Origin: Azospirillum brasilense
GTDB taxonomy: Bacteria > Pseudomonadota > Alphaproteobacteria > Azospirillales > Azospirillaceae
DNA: 64,000 bases
NCBI RefSeq assembly: GCF_008365405.1
Contig: NZ_QOKV01000001.1
Location: forward strand, 443,333 to 507,332
Reading direction: 5' to 3'
Below are positions 25,601 through 32,948 of the stretch, in pieces. The notes below the pieces were generated by a model. The model did no database searches and had not been told where the DNA came from. It was given only the letters and a program-made list of their open reading frames with translations. Positions within the stretch are counted from its first letter, which is position 1. Each line of letters starts with the position of its first letter. The position numbers and the translations under genes were made by a program.

Positions 25601-26098
25601 AACGTGCCGAACCTGCCGGCGGATCTGGTGGGCGAGCGCCGCCTGATGCAGGCCAAGGCTCTGGCCGAGTTGGGCCGTGGCGACGAAGCGCTGCTGCTGC
25701 TCTCCGAGGACGACAGCAAGCCGGCCAACTCGCTGCGGGTGGACATCGCGTGGCGCGCCCAGAAGTGGGAAGCCGCGGCCTTCGCGCTGAACAAGCTGAT
25801 CGGCCCGCCCCCGCCCCCGACCCAGCCGATCAACCCGGCGACCTCGCAGCTCGTCCTGAACCGCGCGGTGGCGCTGGCGCTGGCCGGGGACGGCACGAAC
25901 CTGAACCTGCTGCGCAAGGAGTTCGGCTCGGCGATGACCAACGGTCCCGACGCCGACGCCTTCCGCGTGCTGACCAGGCCGGAACAGGCATTGGGCCTGA
26001 TCGACGTCAACACCGTCCGCTCCCGCGTCGCCGAGGTGGACGTGTTCCAGAAGTTCCTGAAGAACTACCGCGGCAAGCAGAGCGCGGCGATCAACTAG
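22658..26098 (+). CDS. Large exported TPR protein of the cheZ-motB operon
   Basis: I choose the ATG at 22658 (1146 aa), with GGAGGA 9 nt upstream, over the GTG at 22649. A signal peptide (LSGFVAATALLAAQVAVSPAAWA) is followed by AMIN-like beta modules (FGRMVFDWPRQTGYSASVEGNTLIVRFDEPI; TPEQSRLSFTWPEGANYTLRR) separated by Pro/Ala-rich linkers. From about residue 590 it has TPR-type helical repeats to the end. It is likely periplasmic and, by position, may serve motor or flagellum assembly; that role is inferred. It ends the operon. Confidence 0.75.
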   Translation: MGRGRAYRRWLSGFVAATALLAAQVAVSPAAWAVDVPVRAATHKTFGRMVFDWPRQTGYSASVEGNTLIVRFDEPINAALDRAVSALPGYLSGVRIGGDGKTVTFDLKRPVTVKSFRNGNAVALDLTPAAEAPAQAQAQAQSQTPTQPPAPAAKAETPAAPAPARSAGRVTVSAADTPEQSRLSFTWPEGANYTLRRDGASATLLFDRNGTADLAPVARTALRNIQNVEQFRQANGALAVTFAVPQDAEVKDSKSGRSVVIDVQNPGTRAGLPTSDAASAPPPGATTTTVRPPSAEAAAPPPAATPPAAAKPVAAPPPAKEVAAAPAKPETAKADAAKPDPAKAEPQGPTLVFDAGGPASIAVYPRAGHLYIVFDKPLPIGAGKAIGGGAGTVGAIEPVPATGGSAFRTRIGPLVWPKIERQGTSWKITPTSRLTGTPPFELKIDPEPDFLLGARLLVRAADAATVVTLSDPDVGDRLQIVPLPVPGNAVPESHRYADLELLPSYQGVVVRPIADAVTVRPVKEGVEVTAAGGLHLSPMADAGSRPAASQTASLPPKPSPGGASNTLTPPTDPKPVPSGRRLFDLPAWKKGDLDHYTEARQNLQLNIVNAPDSERPRAQLDLARFYLANGFGQEAIGMMDVLQEAQPDLEGWPEFRALRGAARFLAGNTDAAAEDFAHPNLANNGEAALWRAAIAADRNDWPAAQAGFKAAAPILNSYPDPILTKLAARAAEAALKTGDAPFAKRLLDRIVERGGTDAEERPDVQYLRGLYYAQANEPERALEQLTASYNSLDRYYRAKAGLALVNLQLAEGRMSPPAAAEQLAGLTFTWRGDELEMQIRQRMGEVLIAAGQYADGFNAMKDTAALVADTPRAEEITREMSRIFADLYKDGAQKLPTIEALQLYDQFRELTPVGEAGDEVIRQLAERLISVDLLNRAADLLQHQVEYRLSGEDKAQVGTRLASVRLLDNKPEDALRALELSNVPNLPADLVGERRLMQAKALAELGRGDEALLLLSEDDSKPANSLRVDIAWRAQKWEAAAFALNKLIGPPPPPTQPINPATSQLVLNRAVALALAGDGTNLNLLRKEFGSAMTNGPDADAFRVLTRPEQALGLIDVNTVRSRVAEVDVFQKFLKNYRGKQSAAIN

Positions 26099-26111
26099 GT
26101 CTTTCTCCGGA

Positions 26112-26141
26112 TTCGACCGGAGCGGGAAGTCGTGTTAGGGT
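26112..26141 (+). promoter_or_regulatory. Candidate promoter of the small coiled-coil gene at 26179
   Basis: TTCGAC and TAGGGT are separated by 18 nt. The -10 matches the TAGGGT elements before cheZ, fliL and the isocitrate dehydrogenase at 52987. The start would lie about 30 nt before the ATG. Confidence 0.4.
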
Positions 26142-26178
26142 TTTGCATCGGAATGCATGCGTCCCAGGGGATTCGGTG

Positions 26179-26385
26179 ATGGACCGTGAATCGGAAATCC
26201 TGTCGAAGCTTGACCAGATCATCGCCACCCAACGGATTGATGGCGAGCGTCAGCGCGCCATGGAGGGCGACCTCCGCGAGTTGAAGGGGCAGATGTCCAT
26301 CATGCTGACGTGGCTGCAATCCATGGATCAACGTTTTTCGGCGCTGATGGCGCCGGTCAATCCACCGCGCAAGCCCGCGGCCTGA
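26179..26385 (+). CDS. Small coiled-coil protein of unknown function
   Basis: The 68-aa protein begins MDRESEILSKLDQIIATQRI and continues as one amphipathic helix (AMEGDLRELKGQMSIMLTWL), ending in a Pro-rich tail. AGGGGA lies 7 nt upstream of the ATG, and a perfect terminator follows 15 nt after the stop. It resembles short SlyX/coiled-coil proteins only in general character. No family is recognised. Confidence 0.65.
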   Translation: MDRESEILSKLDQIIATQRIDGERQRAMEGDLRELKGQMSIMLTWLQSMDQRFSALMAPVNPPRKPAA

Positions 26386-26400
26386 CCCTGCTCTTCCACG

Positions 26401-26433
26401 AAAAAGCCCCTTTCCATCGGAAAGGGGCTTTTT
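26401..26433. terminator. Bidirectional rho-independent terminator
   Basis: AAAAAGCCCCTTTCC and GGAAAGGGGCTTTTT form a perfect 15-bp stem with a 3-nt loop. The A- and T-runs let it work on both strands. It lies between the convergent small coiled-coil gene and kup. Confidence 0.93.
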
Positions 26434-26469
26434 CATTGGTGCGGCGGCAGATCGTCAGAGCTGGACCCG

Positions 26470-28368
26470 TCAGAGTTGGACTTGGGTGCCCAGTTCGACC
26501 ACGCGGTTCGGCGGAATCTTGAAGAAGTCGGTGGCGCTGACCGCTGTGCGCGACATCACGACGAACAGCTTCTCCCGCCACTGGGCCATCTGCGGGTTGA
26601 TGCGGGGGATCAGCGTCTCGCGGCCGAGGAAGAAGGAGGTCGTCATCACGTCGAACTCCAGCCCGAAGGCCTTGCACAGCCGCAGCGCCTTGGGAATGTT
26701 CGGCTCCTGCGAAAAGCCGTAGCGCACCGTCAGCCGGTAGAAGCCGTCGGCCAGCCCTTCCAGGACGACGCGCTCCTTGGCGGGCACGCGGGGCACGTCC
26801 TCGACCAGCACGGTCAGAAAGACGATGCGCTCGTGCATCACCTGATTGTGCTTCAGGTTGTGCAGCAGGGCGATCGGCACCGTGTCGGCGCTGGAGGTCA
26901 GGAAGATCGCCGTGCCCTTCACCCGCTGGATGTCCGAGGATTTGGCATGCCGCTTGATGAAGCCGTCGAGCGGCAGGGAATCCTCGGCCAGCCGGCGGTT
27001 CAGGACGGCACGGCCGCGCCGCCACGTCGACATCAGACCCAGCGTCACCGCGGCGATGACCAGCGGCACCCAGCCGCCATGCGGGATCTTCACCGCGTTG
27101 GCAAGGAACAGCGCCAGATCGACGCTGAGGAACAGCGCGCCCAGCGCCAGACAAGCCGGCAAGCTCCAGTTCCAGCGGCGATGCGCCACGACCAGCGCCA
27201 GGATGGTGGTGATGACCATGTCGCCGGTCACCGCGATGCCGTAGGCGGTCGCCAGCCGGCTGGAGGACTCGAACCAGACGACCAGACCGATGACCGCGAA
27301 CAGCAGGCCCCAGTTGGCGCGCGGGATGTAGATCTGCCCGCCTTCCTCCTGCGAGGTGTGGCGGATGTCCAGCCGCGGGCACAGGCCGAGCTGCACCGCC
27401 TGCCGGGTCAGCGAGAAGACGCCGGAGATCACCGCCTGGCTGGCGATCACCGCCGCGCAGGTCGACAGCAGGATCATCGGATAGAGACCCCACTCCGGCA
27501 CCAGCAGATAGAAGGGGCTGCGCACCGCCGTGGGATCGCTCAGCAGCAGGGCGCACTGGCCGAGATAGTTCAGCAGAAGCGCCGGCAGCACCACGGCCAG
27601 CCACGCCACCTTGATCGGTCGGCGGCCGAAATGGCCCATGTCGGCGTAGAGCGCCTCGCCCCCGGTGACGGCCAGAACGACGGCGCCCAGCACCAGGAAG
27701 CCGATCCAGCCGTTCGAGGCGAAGAAACGGACGGCGTGACGCGGGTCGAGCGCCGCCAGGACCTGCGGCTCCTTGACCAGCTCGATCAGGCCGAGCAGGC
27801 CCAGCGTGGCGAACCACGCGACCATGATCGGGCCGAACAGCCGGCCGACCTTCTCGGTGCCGCGGCTCTGGATTCCGAACAGGGCGATCAGGATGCCGAC
27901 GGTCACCGGCACCACGACCCGCTCCAGCGCCGGCTGCGCCACCTCCAGCCCCTCCACCGCGGAGAGGACGGAGATGGCCGGGGTGATCATGCCGTCGCCG
28001 TAGAACAGGGCGGCGCCGAACAGCCCCATCGCCATCAGGCCGGACAGCCGCCCGGTGGAGTCGGGCCGGCTGTTGGTCGCCAGCGCCAGCAGGGCCAGGA
28101 TGCCGCCCTCGCCCTTGTTGTCGGCCCGCATGACGAACAGCACGTACTTCACCGTGACCACGAGCACCAGCGCCCAGAAGACCATGGACATGATGCCCAG
28201 GATGTTCTGCGGGGTCAGGGCGAGCCCGTGCTCCGGCGAGAAGCATTCGCGCAGCGTATAGAGGGGGCTGGTGCCGATGTCGCCGTAAACGACGCCAAGC
28301 GCACCGAGGGTGAGCGCGGCCAGCCTGCCCTTGTCGGGTGCCGCGGCTTTCAGGGTCGTGTCTGACAT
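26470..28368 (-). CDS. kup: Kup-type potassium uptake transporter
   Basis: The 632-aa protein has the KUP/HAK family opening LTLGALGVVYGDIGTSPLYTLRECF, about twelve membrane segments, ALYADMGHFGRRPIKVAW and the cytoplasmic C-terminal domain (GTAIFLTSSADTVPIALLHNLKHNQVMHERIVFLTV). It takes up K+ with protons across the inner membrane. Length is standard. It is a single gene placed between flagellar operons. Confidence 0.96.
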   Translation of the reverse strand: MSDTTLKAAAPDKGRLAALTLGALGVVYGDIGTSPLYTLRECFSPEHGLALTPQNILGIMSMVFWALVLVVTVKYVLFVMRADNKGEGGILALLALATNSRPDSTGRLSGLMAMGLFGAALFYGDGMITPAISVLSAVEGLEVAQPALERVVVPVTVGILIALFGIQSRGTEKVGRLFGPIMVAWFATLGLLGLIELVKEPQVLAALDPRHAVRFFASNGWIGFLVLGAVVLAVTGGEALYADMGHFGRRPIKVAWLAVVLPALLLNYLGQCALLLSDPTAVRSPFYLLVPEWGLYPMILLSTCAAVIASQAVISGVFSLTRQAVQLGLCPRLDIRHTSQEEGGQIYIPRANWGLLFAVIGLVVWFESSSRLATAYGIAVTGDMVITTILALVVAHRRWNWSLPACLALGALFLSVDLALFLANAVKIPHGGWVPLVIAAVTLGLMSTWRRGRAVLNRRLAEDSLPLDGFIKRHAKSSDIQRVKGTAIFLTSSADTVPIALLHNLKHNQVMHERIVFLTVLVEDVPRVPAKERVVLEGLADGFYRLTVRYGFSQEPNIPKALRLCKAFGLEFDVMTTSFFLGRETLIPRINPQMAQWREKLFVVMSRTAVSATDFFKIPPNRVVELGTQVQL

Positions 28369-28568
28369 GTGGGACGTGGAGGGGGTCCGTTGGGAGTCCG
28401 AGCGGGGGACGAAGAAGCCACAAGCTGCGGGTACGGCGGCGGTCGGTGCGCTCGCGCGGGCCGATCCTCTTACGCTCTTCCCGGATCCGATACTAGCGCA
28501 AGCCGATGCGCCCGTCCGCAGGCCGTTTCACCTGCGACGATCTGTGCCGGACGCCGTGGCCCCCCTGT

Positions 28569-29342
28569 TCAGAGCGTGCCGAAGCTGCGGGCCAGCGATC
28601 CGGCGATCAGGTACCAGCCGTCGACCAGCACGAAGAAGATGATCTTGAACGGAATCGCCACCATGGTCGGCGGCAGCATCATCATGCCCATCGACATCAG
28701 GATGGACGACACCACCATGTCGATGATCAGGAAGGGCAGGAACAGCAGGAAGCCGATCTCGAAGGCCCGCTTGATCTCCGAGATCATGAAGGCGGGAACC
28801 AGGACGTGCAGCGGCGTCTGTTCGGCGTCCGTCACGTTCTCGATGCGCGCCATGTCCATGAACAGGCGCAGGTCCTTCTCACTGGTGTGCTTCAGCATGA
28901 ACTCGCGCAGCGGGGCGACCGTACGGCGGAACGCCTCCGTCTCGTCGATGTCCTGGTTGATCAGCGGCTGGATGCCCTGGTTGTAGGAGCGTTCGAACAC
29001 CGGGGCCATGACGAAGAAGGTCAGGAAGACCGCCAGCGACATCAGCACCGTGTTCGGCGGGACCTGCTGGATGCCCAACGCCGAGCGCAGGAAGGACAGC
29101 ACGATCACGATGCGGGTGAAGGCCGTCATCATGATCAGGATCGACGGCGCCAGCGACAGCACCGTGATCAGCGCGACCATCTGGACGATGCGCCCGGTGG
29201 TCGATCCCCCGGCGTCGCCCAGGTCGAAAGTCATGCTCTGCGCCAGCGCCGGCCCGGTGGCCAGCGCCCCGGCCACCCCGATCGCCAGTGCCAGCAGGCC
29301 GGCAAAGGTCAGACGTCTGGTCATGCCCGTGCCGGTCTTCAC
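28569..29342 (-). CDS. fliP: Flagellar export gate protein FliP
   Basis: FliP with FliQ and FliR forms the export gate. The 257-aa protein has a cleavable signal (LTFAGLLALAIGVAGALATGPALAQ). FliP signatures follow: APSILIMMTAFTRIVIVLSFLRSALGIQQVPPN, EFMLKHTSEKDLRLF and LVPAFMISEIKRAFEIGFLLFLPFLIIDMVVSSILMSMGMMMLPP. The GTG at 29342 overlaps the fliO stop (GTGA) and has GGGGA upstream; an ATG six codons in is an alternative start. It is the last gene of the flhB-like/fliO/fliP operon. Confidence 0.97.
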   Translation of the reverse strand: MKTGTGMTRRLTFAGLLALAIGVAGALATGPALAQSMTFDLGDAGGSTTGRIVQMVALITVLSLAPSILIMMTAFTRIVIVLSFLRSALGIQQVPPNTVLMSLAVFLTFFVMAPVFERSYNQGIQPLINQDIDETEAFRRTVAPLREFMLKHTSEKDLRLFMDMARIENVTDAEQTPLHVLVPAFMISEIKRAFEIGFLLFLPFLIIDMVVSSILMSMGMMMLPPTMVAIPFKIIFFVLVDGWYLIAGSLARSFGTL

Positions 29343-29674
29343 GACCGGTCCCCGGCGCGCGGCAAGGCGGCGGGCGGCGGGGCGGAAACCTCGGCCATCG
29401 CACCCGAAAAGCCGCCGCGTGGCGTCTGGTCGACCACCTGGTCGCCGAAGGCGCTCAGCAGCAGCAGATGCTCACGGTCGTCGCGGCGGACCAGCACCAG
29501 CCGGCGCTTGCCGTCGAGCGGCAGCACCTCGACGACGCCCAGCCGGCGCTGGCGCCCCGACGTGGCGGTCATGCCACCGAAACCGATGCGGCGCATCACC
29601 CAGGCCACCAGCACGATCAGCGCGATGACGAAGGCGAGGGCGAGAACGAATTGGATGTACTGGTCGAGGCCCAT
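29339..29674 (-). CDS. fliO: Flagellar biosynthesis protein FliO
   Basis: The 111-aa protein has one membrane segment (FVLALAFVIALIVLVAWVM) followed by a small cytoplasmic domain with GRQRRLGVVEVLPLDGKRRLVLVRRDDREHLLLL, the FliO pattern. FliO helps FliP assemble in the membrane. It overlaps fliP by 4 nt and ends in a Pro-rich tail. Confidence 0.9.
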   Translation of the reverse strand: MGLDQYIQFVLALAFVIALIVLVAWVMRRIGFGGMTATSGRQRRLGVVEVLPLDGKRRLVLVRRDDREHLLLLSAFGDQVVDQTPRGGFSGAMAEVSAPPPAALPRAGDRS

Positions 29675-29682
29675 GGATCAGG

Positions 29683-30051
29683 TCAGCTCTGTCGGGACGG
29701 CGTGGCCGGCGGGTCGGACGGGAGGTCGGCGGGGGCACTGCGGCCGTAAACGGCGCTGGCGCGCTGACGCGCCGAATGGGGGTCGTGGCGTCCCTCGGCG
29801 GCGGCGGCCAGCGTTTCCCTCTGGCGGGTCAGCGCCGCGGCGACGGCGTCCAGCGTGGGGAGCAGGCGTTCCAGGGCGGCGGCCAGTTCGGCGTCGCCGC
29901 GGGCGGACTGCGCCTCGGCGCACAGGGCGGCGACACGGGTGTCGAGCCCGGTGAGGTCCGCCGTCAGTCCGGCCTCCATCTGGTCGCGGGTCTCCTCCAG
30001 CGCGGCGGCCAGAGCCTGGATGTCCCGGCGGAGCGTCGCGGTCTCTGTCAC
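29683..30051 (-). CDS. Coiled-coil protein of the fliOP operon, unknown function
   Basis: The 122-aa protein is helical and Ala-rich (LRRDIQALAAALEETRDQMEAGL, LERLLPTLDAVAAALTRQRETL), with a disordered Pro-rich tail. It starts with GTG overlapping the stop of the flhB-like gene (GTGA) and ends 8 nt before fliO. The position suggests a flagellar role. I do not recognise a family. Confidence 0.65.
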   Translation of the reverse strand: MTETATLRRDIQALAAALEETRDQMEAGLTADLTGLDTRVAALCAEAQSARGDAELAAALERLLPTLDAVAAALTRQRETLAAAAEGRHDPHSARQRASAVYGRSAPADLPSDPPATPSRQS

Positions 30052-30374
30052 GGAGCCTCTCCGGTGGCCGGTTCCGCAGACGGCGGCAGCGTGCCGTTGG
30101 CGCGGTAGACGTAAGCGAGGATCTCGGCCACGGCGGCGATGGCCTCGATGGGAATTTCCGAGTCGATGTCCACCGCCGACAGGATCTGCACCAGGTCGGC
30201 ATCCTCGCGCACCTTCACGCCGTTGGCGAAGGCCAGCTCCAGGATCTGTTCGGCCACATGACCCTTGCCGGTGGCGACCACGCGGGGCAGGGACTGGTCG
30301 CCCAGCTCATACTTCAACGCGACCGCGACGGGCCGGTTGGGGAGAGGGCGGCGGTTGGGAGTCGGCTCGGACAA
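30048..30374 (-). CDS. FlhB C-terminal-domain homologue (FhlB/YlqH-like export switch)
   Basis: The 108-aa protein corresponds only to the cytoplasmic domain of FlhB: PVAVALKYELGDQSLPRVVATGKGHVAEQILELAFANGVKVREDADLVQIL...VDIDSEIPIEAIAAVAEILAYVYRANG. The NPTH autocleavage motif of full FlhB is replaced by NRP, so it mimics the already processed C-terminal half. Such stand-alone homologues can partly substitute for FlhB in substrate switching in Salmonella. Start: TTG at 30374 with AGGAG 4-5 nt upstream. It heads the operon to fliP. Confidence 0.85.
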   Translation of the reverse strand: MSEPTPNRRPLPNRPVAVALKYELGDQSLPRVVATGKGHVAEQILELAFANGVKVREDADLVQILSAVDIDSEIPIEAIAAVAEILAYVYRANGTLPPSAEPATGEAP

Positions 30375-30408
30375 GGGGCTCCTGCCGGATGGCCTGTGTC
30401 GATGGGCG

Positions 30409-30441
30409 TATCCTGGCGGAACATGCTTAACGAAGCATGAA
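30409..30441 (-). promoter_or_regulatory. CtrA-like promoter of the flhB-like/fliO/fliP operon
   Basis: The minus strand reads TTCA-N7-TTAA, one mismatch from the CtrA consensus, followed after 12 nt by AGGATA. It is about 35-67 nt upstream of the TTG start. A mirror-image TTCA-N7-TTAA box facing flgB lies at 30486-30500. Confidence 0.5.
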
Positions 30442-30485
30442 GCTCAAGCGTGGCGGGAAAGGACGGAGCGATGCCGTGGGTGGCA

Positions 30486-30518
30486 TTCATCTTTGATTAA
30501 CTGAAACGGCGGAAGATC
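30486..30518 (+). promoter_or_regulatory. CtrA-like promoter of flgB-flgC-fliE-fliQ-fliR-flhB
   Basis: The plus strand reads TTCA-N7-TTAA followed after 12 nt by AAGATC. The box has one mismatch to consensus; the -10 is poor. It faces flgB and is about 80 nt upstream of the ATG. Confidence 0.48.
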
Positions 30519-30599
30519 GGAACGCTGTGATGCATCCCGCCCGCCTTGCTGCGCCCTTTCGCGCGTCCGGGCGGCAGGCCCTCAGACCGGAACCCGGCG

Positions 30600-31004
30600 A
30601 TGAATCTCGAGAATCTCGGCCTCTTCAAGCTGATGTCGCGCAAGATGGGCTGGCTGACCGAACGCCAGAACGTGATCGCGCAGAACATCGCGAACGCCGA
30701 CACGCCGGATTACAAGGGCCGGGACCTGAAGCCCTTCACCTTCCGCGACGCCTTGTCCGACAGCCGCCGCCTTCAGCCCAGCGCGACCAACGCCTCTCAC
30801 CTCCAGGGGACGCGCGGCGCGGGCGGGCTGAACCAGGAGCAGCGCCAGCGCAATCCCTACGAGACGGCGCCGGACGGCAACAACGTGGTCCTCGAAGAGC
30901 AGATGCTGAAGCAGGGCCAGACCGGCATGGATTTTCAGACGATCACGAACCTCTACAAGAAGCAGGTCAACCTGCTCCGGTCCTCCATCCGCAGCGGCGG
31001 TTAA
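30600..31004 (+). CDS. flgB: Flagellar proximal rod protein FlgB
   Basis: The 134-aa protein starts at the ATG at 30600. Rod signatures are LFKLMSRKMGWLTERQNVIAQNIANADTPDYKGRDLKPF near the N terminus and NNVVLEEQMLKQGQTGMDFQTITNLYKKQVNLLR at the end. It is the first gene of a six-gene operon. The ribosome site is weak (CGGAAC). Confidence 0.96.
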   Translation: MNLENLGLFKLMSRKMGWLTERQNVIAQNIANADTPDYKGRDLKPFTFRDALSDSRRLQPSATNASHLQGTRGAGGLNQEQRQRNPYETAPDGNNVVLEEQMLKQGQTGMDFQTITNLYKKQVNLLRSSIRSGG

Positions 31005-31052
31005 GGAGCGGCGGGGTTCGGGGCGGCAGGGTTTGGGCGAAGGGGGCGGAAC

Positions 31053-31463
31053 ATGGATCTCTACACGTCGATGGCGGTGTCCGCGTCCGGCATGAAGGCG
31101 CAGGGCACCCGTCTGAAGACCATCGCGGAAAATCTGGCCAACGCCAACACCACGGCGGAAACGCCGGGCGATCTGCCCTACCGGCGCAAGGTCGTGATGT
31201 TCCAGAACGCTCTGGACCGCCAGATGGGGGTCGATCTCGTCCGCGTCGCCAAGATCGACGTGGACAAGAAGGACTTCGAGCGGCGCTACGACCCATCGCA
31301 CCCCTCTGCGGACGCCGATGGCTACGTGCTGCTGCCCAACGTCAACTCGGTGGTCGAGGCGATGGACATGCGCGAAGCGCAGCGCTCCTACGAAGCCAAC
31401 CTCTCGGCGGTGGACAGCGCGCGCCAGATGCTGACGCGCACCATCGACATCCTCCGCGCCTGA
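31053..31463 (+). CDS. flgC: Flagellar proximal rod protein FlgC
   Basis: The 136-aa protein begins MDLYTSMAVSASGMKAQGTRLKTIAENLANANTT and ends with PNVNSVVEAMDMREAQRSYEANLSAVDSARQMLTRTIDIL, the complete FlgC pattern with the DPSHPSADADGYV loop in the middle. It lies 48 nt after flgB. Confidence 0.97.
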   Translation: MDLYTSMAVSASGMKAQGTRLKTIAENLANANTTAETPGDLPYRRKVVMFQNALDRQMGVDLVRVAKIDVDKKDFERRYDPSHPSADADGYVLLPNVNSVVEAMDMREAQRSYEANLSAVDSARQMLTRTIDILRA

Positions 31464-31500
31464 CGCGGCGACGCATTTCTAAAGGAAGGACGCACGTCCC

Positions 31501-31800
31501 ATGATCAACCCGATCAACGCCGCCGCGGCCTACGCGAACACGGCCGCCTCCACCACCGGACCGGGCATGGCCCCGCGCAACGGCGTGAGCTTCGGCGACG
31601 TGCTGGAGCAGACCGCCAAGGAGGTCATCGGCGACCTCAAGCAGGGCGAGACGATGACCGCCAAGGCCGCCGTCGGCCAGGCCGATCTGACCGACGTGGT
31701 CCAGGCCGTCACCAACGCCGAGGTGACTCTGCAAACCGTCACCACCGTGCGCGACAAGGTGATGTCGGCCTATCAGGAAATCCTGCGCATGCCGATCTGA
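31501..31800 (+). CDS. fliE: Flagellar hook-basal body protein FliE
   Basis: The 99-aa protein links MS-ring and rod. The C terminus GQADLTDVVQAVTNAEVTLQTVTTVRDKVMSAYQEILRMPI is the FliE signature. AAAGGAAGG precedes the ATG. It lies 37 nt after flgC. Confidence 0.95.
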   Translation: MINPINAAAAYANTAASTTGPGMAPRNGVSFGDVLEQTAKEVIGDLKQGETMTAKAAVGQADLTDVVQAVTNAEVTLQTVTTVRDKVMSAYQEILRMPI

Positions 31801-31845
31801 TGGCGGCTTCCCTTCCTTGAGCGAAAGCGCCCCGAGCGAAGCATC

Positions 31846-32166
31846 ATGAGCGAAACCGACGTCATCGAGATCTGCCGCACCTCCATCGTCACGCTGGTGT
31901 TCGTGGTGGCGCCGGTGCTGGTCGCCATGATGGTGGTCGGCACGGTCATCTCGGTGTTCCAGGCGGTCACCCAGATCAGCGAGCAGACGCTGGCGATGGT
32001 GCCGAAGGTCCTGCTGGTCTTCGGCCTGTCGATCCTGCTGATGCCCTTCATGCTGGGCGAGTTGCGCTCCTTCTTCGAGCATGAGGTCGCCGACCGCATC
32101 GTCGCCATCGGCACCGGAGCCAACAGCGTCCCCAACGCCGGAAACCTGCCCGGCGGCGGCGGATGA
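31846..32166 (+). CDS. fliQ: Flagellar export gate protein FliQ
   Basis: The 106-aa protein has two membrane segments (TLVFVVAPVLVAMMVVGTVISVFQAVTQISEQTL and VPKVLLVFGLSILLMPFMLGEL), the FliQ pattern. It is longer than the usual 88-90 aa because of a Gly/Asn-rich C-terminal tail. It overlaps fliR by ATGA. Confidence 0.95.
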   Translation: MSETDVIEICRTSIVTLVFVVAPVLVAMMVVGTVISVFQAVTQISEQTLAMVPKVLLVFGLSILLMPFMLGELRSFFEHEVADRIVAIGTGANSVPNAGNLPGGGG

Positions 32167-32933
32167 ACCTGCTCCAGCAGTTTCTGGGCGACCAGATCTT
32201 CCTCTGGTTGCTGGTCTTCGCGCGCGTCGGAACGGCCTTCAGCATCATGCCGACCATCGGCGACGCCTTCGTTTCCACCCGCACGCGCCTTCTTTTTTCC
32301 GTCGCGGTCAGCGTTCTGGTGGCGCCGGTTCTGGGCGACCGCATGCCGCCGATCCCCGACAACATCTTCCGCCTGTTCGTCCTGATCGCCGGCGAGGTGA
32401 CCGTCGGCATCTTCATGGGCACCGTCGCCCGCCTGCTGATGGGCGCGCTGGAAGTGGCGGGCACGATCATCGCGCTTCAGTCCGGCCTGTCGAATGCCCA
32501 GATGTTCAACCCGGCCATGGCGTCGCAGGGATCGCTGCCCGGCGCCCTGATGGGGTGGTTGGGGCTGTTGCTGATCTTCATCACCAACCTGCACCATCTG
32601 CTGATCATGGCGGTGGTGGACAGCTATTCCACCTTCGCGCCGGGCGCGGCGATCCCCATCGACGACATGGCGAACGTGGTCGGGCAGCTGGTCGGCAAGT
32701 CCTTCATGCTCGGCGTGCAGATGGCGGCGCCGTTCCTGATCTCCGGCATGCTGTTCGCGCTGGCGTTGGGGCTTCTGAACAAGCTGGCGCCGCAGATCCA
32801 GGTGTTCTTCCTGTTCACCTCGCTCCAGGTCGCGATGGGGCTGTTCATGTTCGCCCTGACGCTGGCCGCCATGATGATGTTCTGGCTGACCCATTTCGAG
32901 GCCGCCTTCGTCGATTTCCTGAGACCGGGCTGA
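32163..32933 (+). CDS. fliR: Flagellar export gate protein FliR
   Basis: The 256-aa integral membrane protein shows WLLVFARVGTAFSIMPTIGD, LFVLIAGEVTVGIFMGTVARLLMGALEVAGTIIALQSGLSNAQMFNP and PAMASQGSLPGALMGWLGLLLIFITNLHH, matching FliR. About six membrane segments are visible. It is coupled to fliQ and 15 nt before flhB. Confidence 0.97.
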   Translation: MNLLQQFLGDQIFLWLLVFARVGTAFSIMPTIGDAFVSTRTRLLFSVAVSVLVAPVLGDRMPPIPDNIFRLFVLIAGEVTVGIFMGTVARLLMGALEVAGTIIALQSGLSNAQMFNPAMASQGSLPGALMGWLGLLLIFITNLHHLLIMAVVDSYSTFAPGAAIPIDDMANVVGQLVGKSFMLGVQMAAPFLISGMLFALALGLLNKLAPQIQVFFLFTSLQVAMGLFMFALTLAAMMMFWLTHFEAAFVDFLRPG

Positions 32934-32948
32934 GCGGGGAGAGAGCCG

